Of a DNA stretch of 24,480 nucleotides, positions 1-7,077 are shown in pieces. The notes beneath the pieces were generated by a model. It worked only from the letters and a program-made list of their open reading frames with translations, was not told where the DNA came from and made no database searches. Both the position numbers and the translations under genes were made by a program. Position 1 is the stretch's first letter, and each line of letters begins with the position of its first letter. Source of the DNA: JBBPYR01 sp038199755. Its GTDB lineage: Bacteria; Chloroflexota; Ktedonobacteria; Ktedonobacterales; Ktedonobacteraceae. The stretch covers positions 1-24,480 of the forward strand of contig JBBPYR010000279.1 in assembly GCA_038199755.1 (NCBI GenBank). Reading direction: 5' to 3'.

Positions 1-1
1 C

Positions 2-52
2 TGGATCGAAACAGAGCCAGTTGCGGGCGATCCTTTTTCAATCAAGCTCTAA
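2..52 (+). CDS. possible C-terminal tail of an upstream gene (partial)
   Basis: An open frame enters from the left edge and ends at a TAA at 50-52. It reads WIETEPVAGDPFSIKL. It is too short to identify. I list it because the next gene starts 118 bases later on the same strand and no terminator hairpin lies between them. It could equally be a chance open frame. Confidence 0.25.
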   Translation, partial: WIETEPVAGDPFSIKL

Positions 53-170
53 ATAGTCTTTGATTGCGTCACTAGATTCTTGTCCTTACATGAGCTTGGA
101 AAAAATACAAAGTAATGTCCATTTACCTGCCTCCTTTTGCCTAAAAATGATACACGAAGAGGAAAAATGC

Positions 171-1421
171 ATGACAGATGCTCCAACTTCACCAGAGCCA
201 CAGGATAGCAGCCATACGAAACGACCACTGGAAGGGCTACGTGTCCTCGAACTGGGAAGCCTGATCGCTGGACCGTTTGCCACCAGATTGATGGCCGAGT
301 TCGGAGCAGAGGTCATTAAGATTGAAACTCCACGCGAGGGCGACCCGCTGCGGACGTGGCGTTATGTTGACAAACACACTGGCACATCGCTATGGTGGTC
401 ACTGCAATCGCGTAACAAAAAGCTCATCACCCTCAATCTCAAGCCACCCTCAGGTCTTGCCTTGGCGAAACGCCTGCTCGCGGAGTGCGATATTCTCGTC
501 GAGAATTTTCGCCCTGGCACGCTTGAGAAGCTCGGTCTGGGGCCACAGGTACTTCAGGAAGTGAACCCTGGTCTGATCGTTGTGCGTGTCTCAGGCTTCG
601 GCCAGACGGGACCCTTGCGTGACCAACCCGGTTTTGGCAGTGTGGGTGAGTCCATCGGTGGTATCCGCTATATCACGGGTGAACCCGACCAAACGCCCGT
701 GCGCCCTAACATCAGCTTCGGTGATTCGCTAGCTGCCCTCTACGCCGTGATCGGTGCTCTGATGGCACTGCGCGCTCGTGATCTTCAAGGCATCCAGGGG
801 AAGGGTCAGGTGGTTGATGTGGCCCTCTATGAGGCGGTGTTCAGCCTGCTGGAATCGACCTTGCCAGAGTATAGCGTTGCGGGCATTATCCGCGAACGTG
901 CTGGCACCTCTCTGCCCGGCATTGCTCCGAGCAACACCTATCGTTCATGCGATCATTCATATATTGTGATTGGTGGCAACAGTGACACAGTTTTCAAGCG
1001 TCTGATGCGCGTGATCGGTCAACCAGAGTTGGCAGAGAGTCCACGCTATCGCACAAACAAAGAGCGCGCAGAACACGCCGCAGAACTTGATACACTCATA
1101 GATGCTTGGACGCGGCAATACCCCTTGCACGAGATATTACGCTGTCTTGAAGAGGCACAGATACCAGCTGGTCCCATCTATTCAATTGCTGACATCGTGA
1201 AAGACGAGCAGTATCAACAGCGCGAGATGATCTTGTCGGCAGAGATCGAGGGTGTTGGCACCGTCGCCATGCCCGGCCTTGTACCGAAACTTGCGCAGAC
1301 GCCGGGGGGCATCGACTGGTATGGTGGTGCCATTGGCATGCATAATCAGGAAGTCTATGGTGAGCTACTCGGCCTTTCGGCTGAGGAGATAGCGCAGCTG
1401 ACCGAACAAGGAGTCATCTAA
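171..1421 (+). CDS. CaiB/BaiF family (family III) CoA-transferase
   Basis: A 416-residue protein that should move CoA between a carboxylic acid and an acyl-CoA donor in the cytoplasm. Family marks are the N-terminal GLRVLELGSLIAGPFATRLM, the cofactor-side AEFGAEVIKIE, the ENFRPGTLEKLGLG block and the VRVSGFGQTGP block. The aspartate in VVDVALYEAVF (about residue 223) falls near the family's catalytic Asp region, though I cannot fix it without an alignment. Length suits the family, about 400. I chose ATG 171 because GAAGAGGAA lies 7 bases upstream. The frame stays open upstream to a TTG at 60, but that stretch shows no homology. The substrate cannot be read from the sequence. The next frame, an HMG-CoA lyase remnant, starts on the last base of the stop codon, so the two were once translationally coupled. 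That pairing suggests degradation of a branched or dicarboxylic acyl-CoA. Confidence 0.9.
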   Translation: MTDAPTSPEPQDSSHTKRPLEGLRVLELGSLIAGPFATRLMAEFGAEVIKIETPREGDPLRTWRYVDKHTGTSLWWSLQSRNKKLITLNLKPPSGLALAKRLLAECDILVENFRPGTLEKLGLGPQVLQEVNPGLIVVRVSGFGQTGPLRDQPGFGSVGESIGGIRYITGEPDQTPVRPNISFGDSLAALYAVIGALMALRARDLQGIQGKGQVVDVALYEAVFSLLESTLPEYSVAGIIRERAGTSLPGIAPSNTYRSCDHSYIVIGGNSDTVFKRLMRVIGQPELAESPRYRTNKERAEHAAELDTLIDAWTRQYPLHEILRCLEEAQIPAGPIYSIADIVKDEQYQQREMILSAEIEGVGTVAMPGLVPKLAQTPGGIDWYGGAIGMHNQEVYGELLGLSAEEIAQLTEQGVI

Positions 1422-1552
1422 TGCAGGTACCAAATATTGTCGAGATTGTCGAGGTGGGGCCGCGTGATGGCTTGCAGAACGAAGCGGTGATCGTCCCGAC
1501 AGAGAAAAGCTGGCCCCTAAGGATGGGGTTTTCCATGATTACCAGTGCATAA
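1421..1552 (+). pseudogene. truncated hydroxymethylglutaryl-CoA lyase (N-terminal remnant)
   Basis: The frame starts in the overlap TAATG with the CoA-transferase stop. Residues 6-28 carry the HMG-CoA lyase N-terminus, with VEIVEVGPRDGLQNE, which holds the catalytic or metal-binding Arg-Asp of the family. The similarity then stops abruptly. After PTEKS the frame continues for 13 unrelated residues to a TAA, giving 43 residues instead of about 300. The (beta/alpha)8 barrel, the second metal ligands and the catalytic Cys loop are missing, so it cannot be an active lyase. No downstream part of the gene is visible before the amidohydrolase at 1630. A 3' deletion or an insertion followed by deletion explains this. 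The break is followed by a CCCC/GGGG short hairpin at 1514-1528. Confidence 0.75.
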
Positions 1553-1573
1553 GCTATTTTATGTATGCGATGT

Positions 1574-1604
1574 AGTACAATATGTGAAGTTACAATGTTG
1601 TACT
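1574..1604. promoter_or_regulatory. inverted repeat upstream of the amidohydrolase gene
   Basis: AGTACAA (1574-1580) is repeated inverted as TTGTACT (1598-1604), with 17 bases between. Two TACAAT hexamers lie in it (1576-1581 and 1591-1596) and could serve as -10 elements, but I see no good -35 partner. It is placed 25 bases before the start codon, where an operator would be expected. Its role is inference. Confidence 0.3.
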
Positions 1605-1629
1605 TCCGTATCGCTTTGGAGGAAATAGT

Positions 1630-2514
1630 ATGCCACGCGCTATAGACTTTCATGTTCATCTCCCCACGACTGAGTTCATGCAAGTGACATTGGGTCCCTA
1701 TGCGAAGGCTGCAGAGCGTTTCTTTCGTACAGAGGTAAAGCTCAAAGACATGGAGCAGATTGCAGCTGACTACGCGGAACTCGATATGATCGGCGTGCTG
1801 CTGGCGTGGGATGCGGAAACGGCGACGGGGCTTCCTCCGCTGGGAAATGATTATGTGGCAGCCATCGTCAATCGCTATCCACAGCAGTTCATTGGTTTTG
1901 CCAGTGTGGACCCGCATAAGGGAAAGTGGGCCGTCAAAGAGATTGAACGCGCTGTCAAGGAGCTGGGACTAGCCGGAGCAAAGTTCCATCCAGGCGTACA
2001 AGCCTTCTATCCAAACGATCCCACTTTTTATCCTTTGATGGAGAAAATTCAAGAGTTGGGGATACCCGCGCTTTTCCATACAGGCACGAACGGTTTGGGG
2101 GCTGGCACTCCTGGTGGGATGGGTATTAAACTCGATCATACCCGGCCAATTTACCTTGATTCGTTGGCCGCAGACTTTCCAGGCTTGACAATTATTGGTG
2201 CCCATCCTTCATGGCCGTGGCATGAAGAGATGATCGCCGCTATGCAGCATAAAACCAATCTGTACAATGATCTCTCTGGTTGGTCACCCCGTTACATTCC
2301 TGAAGCACTGCTACGTGAGGCCGCGACACGTTTGCAAGACCGTTTCTTGTTTGGCTCTGATTATCCCTTTATTACGCCGCAACGCTGGATGAAGGATTTT
2401 GAGTCAGTAAAGATCGAATTCAAGCCCGAGGTGCGTGCAAAACTGATGTGGCGCAATGGGCAGAAATTGTTAGCTCACACCCCCATTGCCCACATGAATT
2501 TCTCATCCGAGTAG
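1630..2514 (+). CDS. amidohydrolase 2 family (ACMSD-like) metal-dependent hydrolase/decarboxylase
   Basis: A 294-residue TIM-barrel metalloenzyme. Visible motifs are IDFHVHLP at residues 5-12 (HxH metal site on strand 1), GAKFHPG at about 117, LFHTGT at about 148 (strand-5 His), IIGAHPSWPW at about 189 (strand-6 His) and LFGSDYPF at about 238 (strand-8 Asp). This order is typical of the PF04909 family, whose members hydrolyse or decarboxylate small carboxylated aromatic or dicarboxylic compounds. The start is ATG 1630, with GGAGGAA 8 bases upstream. Length is normal. Downstream is a new promoter at 2543, so it is not joined to the coiled-coil gene. Its substrate is not evident. Nearness to the CoA-transferase suggests catabolism. 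Confidence 0.85.
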   Translation: MPRAIDFHVHLPTTEFMQVTLGPYAKAAERFFRTEVKLKDMEQIAADYAELDMIGVLLAWDAETATGLPPLGNDYVAAIVNRYPQQFIGFASVDPHKGKWAVKEIERAVKELGLAGAKFHPGVQAFYPNDPTFYPLMEKIQELGIPALFHTGTNGLGAGTPGGMGIKLDHTRPIYLDSLAADFPGLTIIGAHPSWPWHEEMIAAMQHKTNLYNDLSGWSPRYIPEALLREAATRLQDRFLFGSDYPFITPQRWMKDFESVKIEFKPEVRAKLMWRNGQKLLAHTPIAHMNFSSE

Positions 2515-2542
2515 CCTTCTTGGGGGTGTTTGGGCGTTTTCA

Positions 2543-2572
2543 TTGACACAGGCATGAGTGGGTTCCTATACT
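2543..2572 (+). promoter_or_regulatory. sigma70-type promoter of the coiled-coil gene
   Basis: TTGACA (2543-2548) and TATACT (2567-2572) are separated by 18 bases, close to consensus. Transcription would start near 2579, about 50 bases before ATG 2630. This excludes the upstream GTG at 2558 as a start codon, because it lies inside the promoter. Confidence 0.8.
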
Positions 2573-2629
2573 ACTTACAGCAATCATTCGCTGAGGGCGT
2601 ATGACTACGCAAGAAGAGGTAAAACCCAC

Positions 2630-3502
2630 ATGTCTTTTACGCAAGATGAATTGCAAGCTCTCCATAGTATCATGGAGCAACACTTATCCTCACATCGTCG
2701 TGAGTTAGAACGTAGTCTCGACCAACGGATGAATGGGTTGCGCCGCGATTTTGAGCAACGCATGCTTTCTACTCAGCAAGACATGGCGCGCCTGTTCGCG
2801 CAACGCCTCACGGATCAGCAGACGAAACTGGCGAATACCCTGAACTACCGCTTAGACACGCAGCAAAATCGCTTGCTTGATGAGGTCACCCGTAATGTTG
2901 CGCAGAACCAACAGCAGCAACAGCAACACTTTGAGTCGTTTGTAGAAAATGTGCTTGCGGCACAGCTATTAGCGATGGAGCAACTCCTACAACAGCATCT
3001 TCCCTTTGCCACTGATGATGTCCTTGCGGCTAATGATACCATGCAAGCACCATATGACGATGAGCAACCGCAAAATATGGCGGATATAGAAGTGCAAACC
3101 GACATCTCTTGGGAAGATTTAGCAGAGGTGATGGGGAAAGCCCTGGATGATCGTTTATCTCTGCTCAATGAGTCGCTGCAAGGTGCCATCAGGACTATAG
3201 AACAACACCTCTCCGTTCGCCTCTATGAGCTGCGTGAGGAAGTGTTACGCAGACAAGCGCAGGTATATAATGGAACACTGAACAATGCGCAAGATGTGTT
3301 GTTAAGCATTGAAGATCTTGAGCGCGTAATAGAGTCGATGCAGGTTGCCATGACCTCTAATCATGCCCTCCTCTCTCGTCGCATCTCTAATCATCAGCAG
3401 TTGCCACCAGAGAAGGCACATCCATCTGCCCCGAACGCGGAAAGCCTCTCTTCTGCCAGCACCACCTCGTTCCACACCGAGGAAGGCCGCATCAAAGAGT
3501 AA
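2630..3502 (+). CDS. coiled-coil protein of unknown function
   Basis: I do not recognise a family. The 290-residue product has no signal peptide and no membrane segment. Residues 1-125 are almost wholly helical and charged, with a recurring QRM/QRL/YRL element at 31-34, 42-45, 57-60 and 72-75, a spacing suited to a long coiled coil. A run of six Gln lies at 94-99. An acidic linker (about 125-158, with PYDDEQPQ) separates a second helical part at about 160-250. The tail from 257 is Pro/Ser/Thr-rich and probably disordered. ATG 2630 is preceded by AGAGG and lies just behind a strong promoter. A structural or scaffold role is possible but unproven. The gene is monocistronic, with the next promoter at 3653. 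Confidence 0.7.
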   Translation: MSFTQDELQALHSIMEQHLSSHRRELERSLDQRMNGLRRDFEQRMLSTQQDMARLFAQRLTDQQTKLANTLNYRLDTQQNRLLDEVTRNVAQNQQQQQQHFESFVENVLAAQLLAMEQLLQQHLPFATDDVLAANDTMQAPYDDEQPQNMADIEVQTDISWEDLAEVMGKALDDRLSLLNESLQGAIRTIEQHLSVRLYELREEVLRRQAQVYNGTLNNAQDVLLSIEDLERVIESMQVAMTSNHALLSRRISNHQQLPPEKAHPSAPNAESLSSASTTSFHTEEGRIKE

Positions 3503-3547
3503 TTGTGCTCAGTATTTCCGCGTGCGCGTTACATTTTGTATATGAGC

Positions 3548-3635
3548 ATGGCGATTGCTCCTTACTCATCCTGCCAACGATGCTATCGCATCTAGCTTCG
3601 CTCAGGCAGGATGCAAGGAAGCCTTGGGTCGCCAT
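3548..3635. repeat. 88-bp branched palindrome (structured DNA/RNA element)
   Basis: Outer arms ATGGCGA (3548-3554) and TCGCCAT (3629-3635) match perfectly. Inner arms CATCCTGCC (3567-3575) and GGCAGGATG (3605-3613) match perfectly, and GCTCCTT/AAGGAAGC can pair between them. Inside are two small hairpins, GATGC-TATC-GCATC (3579-3592) and AGC-TTC-GCT (3594-3602). No U-run follows, so it is not a plain terminator. It may be a REP/MITE-like repeat or a processed 3' end of the coiled-coil mRNA. Confidence 0.55.
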
Positions 3636-3652
3636 ACACCTATTCTTTCCGA

Positions 3653-3682
3653 TTGACTTCCACAATAGCACTATGATATAGT
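3653..3682 (+). promoter_or_regulatory. promoter of a short structured transcript upstream of the ABC gene
   Basis: TTGACT (3653-3658) and TATAGT (3677-3682) are separated by 18 bases. The predicted start, near 3689, falls at the 5' arm of a stable hairpin. A strong terminator follows about 105 bases later. Confidence 0.6.
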
Positions 3683-3687
3683 ATTCA

Positions 3688-3796
3688 CGCACTCCTTTGT
3701 GTTGGGAGTGTGTTTTGTCATGTCTGAACGTGTCTCTTGTGTTGTGTGACAAAGTAGAGAACCAGTATCCCCTGTCGTACGGATACTGGGTTTTTG
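3688..3796 (+). ncRNA. structured small RNA or attenuator leader with a possible 9-codon peptide
   Basis: The predicted transcript holds three helices in a row. The first is CGCACTCC (3688-3695) with GGAGTGTG (3705-3712). The second is TTTTGTCA (3713-3720) with TGACAAAG (3747-3754), over a 26-base loop. The third is the terminator at 3762-3789. The loop of the second helix is exactly spanned by a tiny frame, ATG 3720 to TGA 3749, reading MSERVSCVV. A GGGAG that could serve as its ribosome site is buried in the first helix. The ABC-transporter ATPase starts 134 bases after the terminator. Either a free small RNA or a leader-peptide attenuator, as known for some drug-exporter genes such as bmrCD, would fit. 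No known RNA family is recognised. Confidence 0.45.
3762..3796 (+). terminator. intrinsic terminator upstream of the ABC ATPase
   Basis: A perfect 9-bp stem, CCAGTATCC (3762-3770) and GGATACTGG (3781-3789), has a 10-base loop and is followed by GTTTTTG. It lies before, not after, a gene in the same direction, which is why I read the unit as a small RNA or an attenuator. Confidence 0.8.
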
Positions 3797-3929
3797 TGTT
3801 GTCCGTTGCACTACCTCGTCGTTATGGTAGCGATACTATGTTGTTCCTCTGTCACCGTACTTTTCCTATTTGCTTGCTCGTGTGTAATTTCATCTCTATA
3901 ACACTGTCTTCTGAAAGGAATAAATTACT

Positions 3930-4994
3930 ATGTCTTTCATGATTGAGGCCGAGCTGTTAGGTAAGTCGTTTCGCGTCGCACGGCGCCGACCAGGGATAGT
4001 GGGTGGGTTACGCAGCATTGTAAATCCAGATATACGCACAGTAGAGGCCGTACGCGATCTTTCATTGCGGGTCGAGCGCGGCGAGATGATGAGTCTGGTG
4101 GGGCCAAATGGTGCAGGGAAAAGCACCACTATTAAAATGCTGACGGGTATTCTAGTTCCTACTCATGGCACGGTGCGTGTGGCTGGTTTCGTGCCAATGC
4201 AGCAGCGGCGCGAATTAGCGGCGCGTATCGGCGTGGTGTTTGGTCAACGCACACAACTGTGGTGGGACTTACCACTAATTGACTCATTGCAGTTGTTACG
4301 CCACCTTTACCGCGTACCGGAGGAGCGTCACCGCCACAACCTGGCACGCTTACGTAAGATGCTCGATCTCGATGAGTTCATCGATACACCTGTGCGCCAA
4401 CTCTCGCTTGGTCAGCGTATGCGTGGCGATCTTGCGGCTGCCCTCTTGCATGAGCCGGAACTGCTCTACCTCGATGAGCCGACAATCGGTCTGGATGTCG
4501 TCGCGAAAGCGCGTATTCGCGAGTTTTTGCTCTCCATCAATGCCGAGCAGGGCGTGACGGTGTTGCTGACAACGCATGATATGGATGATGTTGAGACTTT
4601 GTGTCCGCGCATGGTCATTATCGACCACGGCCAAAAGCTCTACGATGGTACGGTGAGCAACATTCGCGAACGCTTCGGTGGTGAGCGCACGCTGATTGCT
4701 GTGCTTGATCCAGCTGAGTTGCCACGCTTGGCACGCGCTACCCAGCAGTCGGAGCAGTTTGTGCTTGCCGACCTGCCAACTGGTGTGCGTCTGGTGCGCA
4801 ATGAGGGGCCGCGTTTCTGGCTAGGTTTTGGGCGTGATAGTATTCCCGCGCACGAACTTGTCGCTCTGCTGGGTGCCCGCTATCGCTTGCGCGATGTCAC
4901 CTTTCAGGAGCCTGAGATAGAGGATGTCATCCGTCGCATCTACGAAGAAGGACTGTTACTGCGCGAACTAGAAACTCCATCCCTCGAAAAGTAG
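3930..4994 (+). CDS. ABC-2 type transporter ATP-binding protein (COG4586-like), without adjacent permease
   Basis: A 354-residue ATPase that would drive export through separate membrane subunits. Walker A is GPNGAGKST (about residues 59-67). The Q-loop region is VVFGQRTQLWWDLP, a stretch characteristic of the COG4586 branch. The signature is LSLGQRMR, Walker B is LLYLDEPTIGLD, and the switch His is in TTHDMDD. About 100 C-terminal residues follow the ATPase core, as in that branch. The start is supported by AAAGGAA 9 bases upstream of ATG 3930. Genes of this branch are usually followed by two ABC-2 permease genes. Here the next gene, 250 bases on, is unrelated, so the partners are elsewhere or lost. 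The terminator at 3762 suggests conditional expression. Substrate is unknown. Confidence 0.88.
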   Translation: MSFMIEAELLGKSFRVARRRPGIVGGLRSIVNPDIRTVEAVRDLSLRVERGEMMSLVGPNGAGKSTTIKMLTGILVPTHGTVRVAGFVPMQQRRELAARIGVVFGQRTQLWWDLPLIDSLQLLRHLYRVPEERHRHNLARLRKMLDLDEFIDTPVRQLSLGQRMRGDLAAALLHEPELLYLDEPTIGLDVVAKARIREFLLSINAEQGVTVLLTTHDMDDVETLCPRMVIIDHGQKLYDGTVSNIRERFGGERTLIAVLDPAELPRLARATQQSEQFVLADLPTGVRLVRNEGPRFWLGFGRDSIPAHELVALLGARYRLRDVTFQEPEIEDVIRRIYEEGLLLRELETPSLEK

Positions 4995-5029
4995 AGTCAG
5001 TCCTATCTGAAGGCCACTCAGAAAGAGGG

Positions 5030-5073
5030 GTGCAGGGGATGCAGTCCCTTGCCGGAGCGCGAGGTGTCCTCGC
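5030..5073. repeat. GC-rich imperfect palindromes after the ABC gene
   Basis: A TGCAGGGGATGCAGTCCC-like imperfect palindrome is followed by a perfect small hairpin, GCGAGG-TGT-CCTCGC (5059-5064 with 5068-5073). There is no U-run. It may be an interspersed repeat or a weak transcription end for the ABC gene. I cannot test its copy number from one window. Confidence 0.3.
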
Positions 5074-5142
5074 AACACCACCTCCCAACAAGTGGTCCGT
5101 AGGCCAGCAGAAGAGTTATGAGCGGATTTCAGGTCCTATGGC

Positions 5143-5171
5143 TTGCACTGCGGCCATATATTTGGTATGCT
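5143..5171 (+). promoter_or_regulatory. promoter of the PRC-barrel-like membrane protein gene
   Basis: TTGCAC (5143-5148) and TATGCT (5166-5171) are separated by 17 bases. Transcription would begin near 5178, giving a leader of about 65 bases before ATG 5245. Confidence 0.6.
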
Positions 5172-5244
5172 AGTAAGGAAGATTGAAAGAGAAGATTTGT
5201 CTTCAAAAATAGTCTAAATATTCTTTAGAGGAGAGCAGAAGCTT

Positions 5245-6033
5245 ATGGATAGTTCTCTTCAAAGTGCTAATCTCACCGCAGAGGAAACACAAGGATCGCT
5301 AGAGCATAAGGATACAGCACATGGCCAGGGTGAAGAGCCTCATATCCATCTGCCAAATCCTAGCTTGTGGCCACTTATTTTAAGTGTTGCTGTCATTCTG
5401 GCGATTACTGGTCTGTTGTTCATCCCTGCTAATCCCTGGTTAACCATCATCGCGGCTCCGTTTGTCGTCGTTGGTATCCTGGGGTGGGCACTGGAAGATC
5501 CGATGGCGCCGATGAAGGGGCACTTTGATATCGTTTCTACTGGTGCTTCAGCGCGATTTCAAATTGGTCAAGAAGTTATTGATAAAGATGGTGTTTATCT
5601 GGGCAAAGTGCAGGCCCGCTTTGGGGATAATTATATTCTAGTTGAACACGGCGGTTTGCTCGTCAAAACATACTATGTTCCACAAAGCCTCGCCAGAAGC
5701 AATATTCAAAAGAATGCTGTTCTTCTCCTGGTAAGCGAAGATGAACTGGTAAGCAAGGGGCTCACCACCGTTCCCGATGATCTCTATGACGATGCGCCAG
5801 AATTTGGTGCGCCACTCACAACCGGCGTTGCGCAATTCGCGAGTGGCCCACTATCACCCGCGGAAACTGGTCACTATAACTATGGTCCCAATTTCCCTGG
5901 TATCAATACCGATGCGAGTGGCTCCTATCATCGTGATGAAGTGCGCCCAATTCCGCAAAAGTATGTGGGAGAGCGTCGCAAGTCATATGCAACGAGGCGC
6001 ACTCTTCCTAAGAGGGCGACCAATCCAGAATAA
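5245..6033 (+). CDS. membrane protein with two N-terminal helices and a PRC-barrel-like domain
   Basis: The 262-residue product starts with a polar 35-residue head rich in His and Glu. The phrase HIHLPNPSLWPL, which follows it, resembles the entry to the first helix of small cytochrome-oxidase subunits. Two membrane segments follow, about residues 40-58 and 60-77. The part after FDIVSTGASARFQIGQEVIDKDG (about 93-160) has the IGxxVxDxDGxxLGKV...YYVP pattern of a PRC-barrel/DUF2171-like fold. The tail from about 175 is low in structure and rich in Gly, Pro and basic residues. GAGGAG precedes ATG 5245. It has its own promoter and terminator. Its role is unknown. A link to a terminal oxidase is suggested only by the N-terminal phrase. 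Confidence 0.65.
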   Translation: MDSSLQSANLTAEETQGSLEHKDTAHGQGEEPHIHLPNPSLWPLILSVAVILAITGLLFIPANPWLTIIAAPFVVVGILGWALEDPMAPMKGHFDIVSTGASARFQIGQEVIDKDGVYLGKVQARFGDNYILVEHGGLLVKTYYVPQSLARSNIQKNAVLLLVSEDELVSKGLTTVPDDLYDDAPEFGAPLTTGVAQFASGPLSPAETGHYNYGPNFPGINTDASGSYHRDEVRPIPQKYVGERRKSYATRRTLPKRATNPE

Positions 6034-6041
6034 GCAAGCCC

Positions 6042-6102
6042 CCGCTCAAAGCACAAAAAAGAGGAACCATCAAATCGTTCCTCTTTTTTGTGCTTTGAGC
6101 GG
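6042..6102. terminator. bidirectional terminator between convergent genes
   Basis: Two 26-base arms (6042-6067 and 6077-6102) are perfect inverted copies around a 9-base loop. The inner part, GAGGAAC/GTTCCTC, is followed by TTTTTT on both strands, so it works as an intrinsic terminator for the upstream plus-strand gene and for the minus-strand dehydrogenase. The outer 13 bases of each arm (CCGCTCAAAGCAC and complement) make the stem unusually long. Confidence 0.9.
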
Positions 6103-6113
6103 ATACTGTAATG

Positions 6114-6962
6114 CTAATACTCGTAGAAGCCCTTGCCGCTCTTCCTCCCCAACATCCCTGAAATGACCATTCGTCTGAGGAGTGGCGGTGGAGCGTACAG
6201 CGGGTCTTTGTACTCCTCGTAAATCGCCTCTGCTGCCCACAGCGTGGTATCAAGGCCGACATAATCCAACAGGGTAAACGGTCCCATCGGATAGCCGCAG
6301 CCGAGTTTCATGGCGGTGTCGATATCATCGCGAGACGCCTGCCCATTCTCCAGCATGCGTATCGCCGCTATTAAATAAGGAATTAACAAGAAGTTAACGA
6401 TGAAACCCGCGGTATCCTTTGCTAACACGGGCTTTTTCCCGAGGGAAAGGGCGAACTGCCGCACAGTTTCAATCGTGTCTTCCGACGTGGCAATGGTTTG
6501 AATAATCTCGACCAGTTGCATCACAGGTGCGGGGTTGAAGAAGTGTAAGCCACACACTTTGTCGGGACGTTTCGTGACCGCTCCCATTTGTGTGACATTC
6601 AACGATGACGTGTTGCTGATAATCAATGCCCCTGATTTAAGGACGCGATCAAGCGTTGGGAAGAGTCGTAACTTCTCTTCCATATTCTCGATGACTGCCT
6701 CTATGACCAGATCGCAGTCGGCAAAATCTTGCATGTTCAACGTGCCGTGCAAACGCGCTTTATTTTCAGCAACCTGGCTTGTTGTCAGTTTGCCTTTGCT
6801 CGCCATCGTGTCCCAGGCACTAGAGATGCGTGCCATACCCCTATCGAGAAACTCTTGCTTCACTTCGCACACAAGCGTCTCATAGCCAGCTTGAGCACAG
6901 GTTTGCGCGATGCCGCTTCCCATTAGGCCAGCACCAACGACACCAACCTTTTGTATCGCCAT
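6114..6962 (-). CDS. hbd: 3-hydroxybutyryl-CoA dehydrogenase
   Basis: A 282-residue NAD-dependent enzyme that interconverts 3-hydroxyacyl-CoA (C4 type) and acetoacetyl-CoA in short-chain fatty-acid or butyrate/PHB metabolism. The Rossmann motif is VGVVGAGLMGSGIAQ at residues 6-20. The catalytic block NTSSLNVTQMG is followed by GLHFFNPAPVMQLVEI, which holds the active His and Asn-Pro. The C-terminal domain contains DTAGFIVNFLL and GCGYPMGPFTLLDYVGLD, and the protein ends GRKSGKGFYEY. Length equals the family norm. I start at MAIQKVG because GAAAGGA lies at the right distance. A start six residues earlier is possible but adds nothing conserved. It sits downstream of the GntR gene on the same strand, 257 bases away, with its own likely promoter. 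Confidence 0.93.
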   Translation of the reverse strand: MAIQKVGVVGAGLMGSGIAQTCAQAGYETLVCEVKQEFLDRGMARISSAWDTMASKGKLTTSQVAENKARLHGTLNMQDFADCDLVIEAVIENMEEKLRLFPTLDRVLKSGALIISNTSSLNVTQMGAVTKRPDKVCGLHFFNPAPVMQLVEIIQTIATSEDTIETVRQFALSLGKKPVLAKDTAGFIVNFLLIPYLIAAIRMLENGQASRDDIDTAMKLGCGYPMGPFTLLDYVGLDTTLWAAEAIYEEYKDPLYAPPPLLRRMVISGMLGRKSGKGFYEY

Positions 6963-7048
6963 TGAGTTTTGTCCTTTCAAAATGCACTAACTAAAGCGCG
7001 GAGAGTTGCTGGTAGAAAACCTTACAACATTTCACCCTTCACACCCAT

Positions 7049-7077
7049 ATTGTAGCATACCCTCACATGTTAAAGTC
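7049..7077 (-). promoter_or_regulatory. candidate extended -10 promoter for the dehydrogenase gene
   Basis: Read on the minus strand, TGC-TACAAT forms an extended -10 (7049-7057) with only a weak -35 (GACTTT, 7072-7077). The start would be near 7042, about 80 bases before the start codon. Confidence 0.4.

Noticed and set aside
1505..1545. CCCC/GGGG hairpin as the end of an IS200/IS605 element
   Set aside because: Only one possible end is seen, with no transposase or TnpB in the window. Kept only as a clue to the truncation.
1414..1917. Minus-strand open frame of 167 codons
   Set aside because: It covers the lyase remnant and the start of the amidohydrolase in antisense and shows no motif.
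2558..2629. Upstream GTG start extending the coiled-coil protein by 24 residues
   Set aside because: It lies between the -35 and -10 of a near-consensus promoter. ATG 2630 has a ribosome site and starts the helical sequence.
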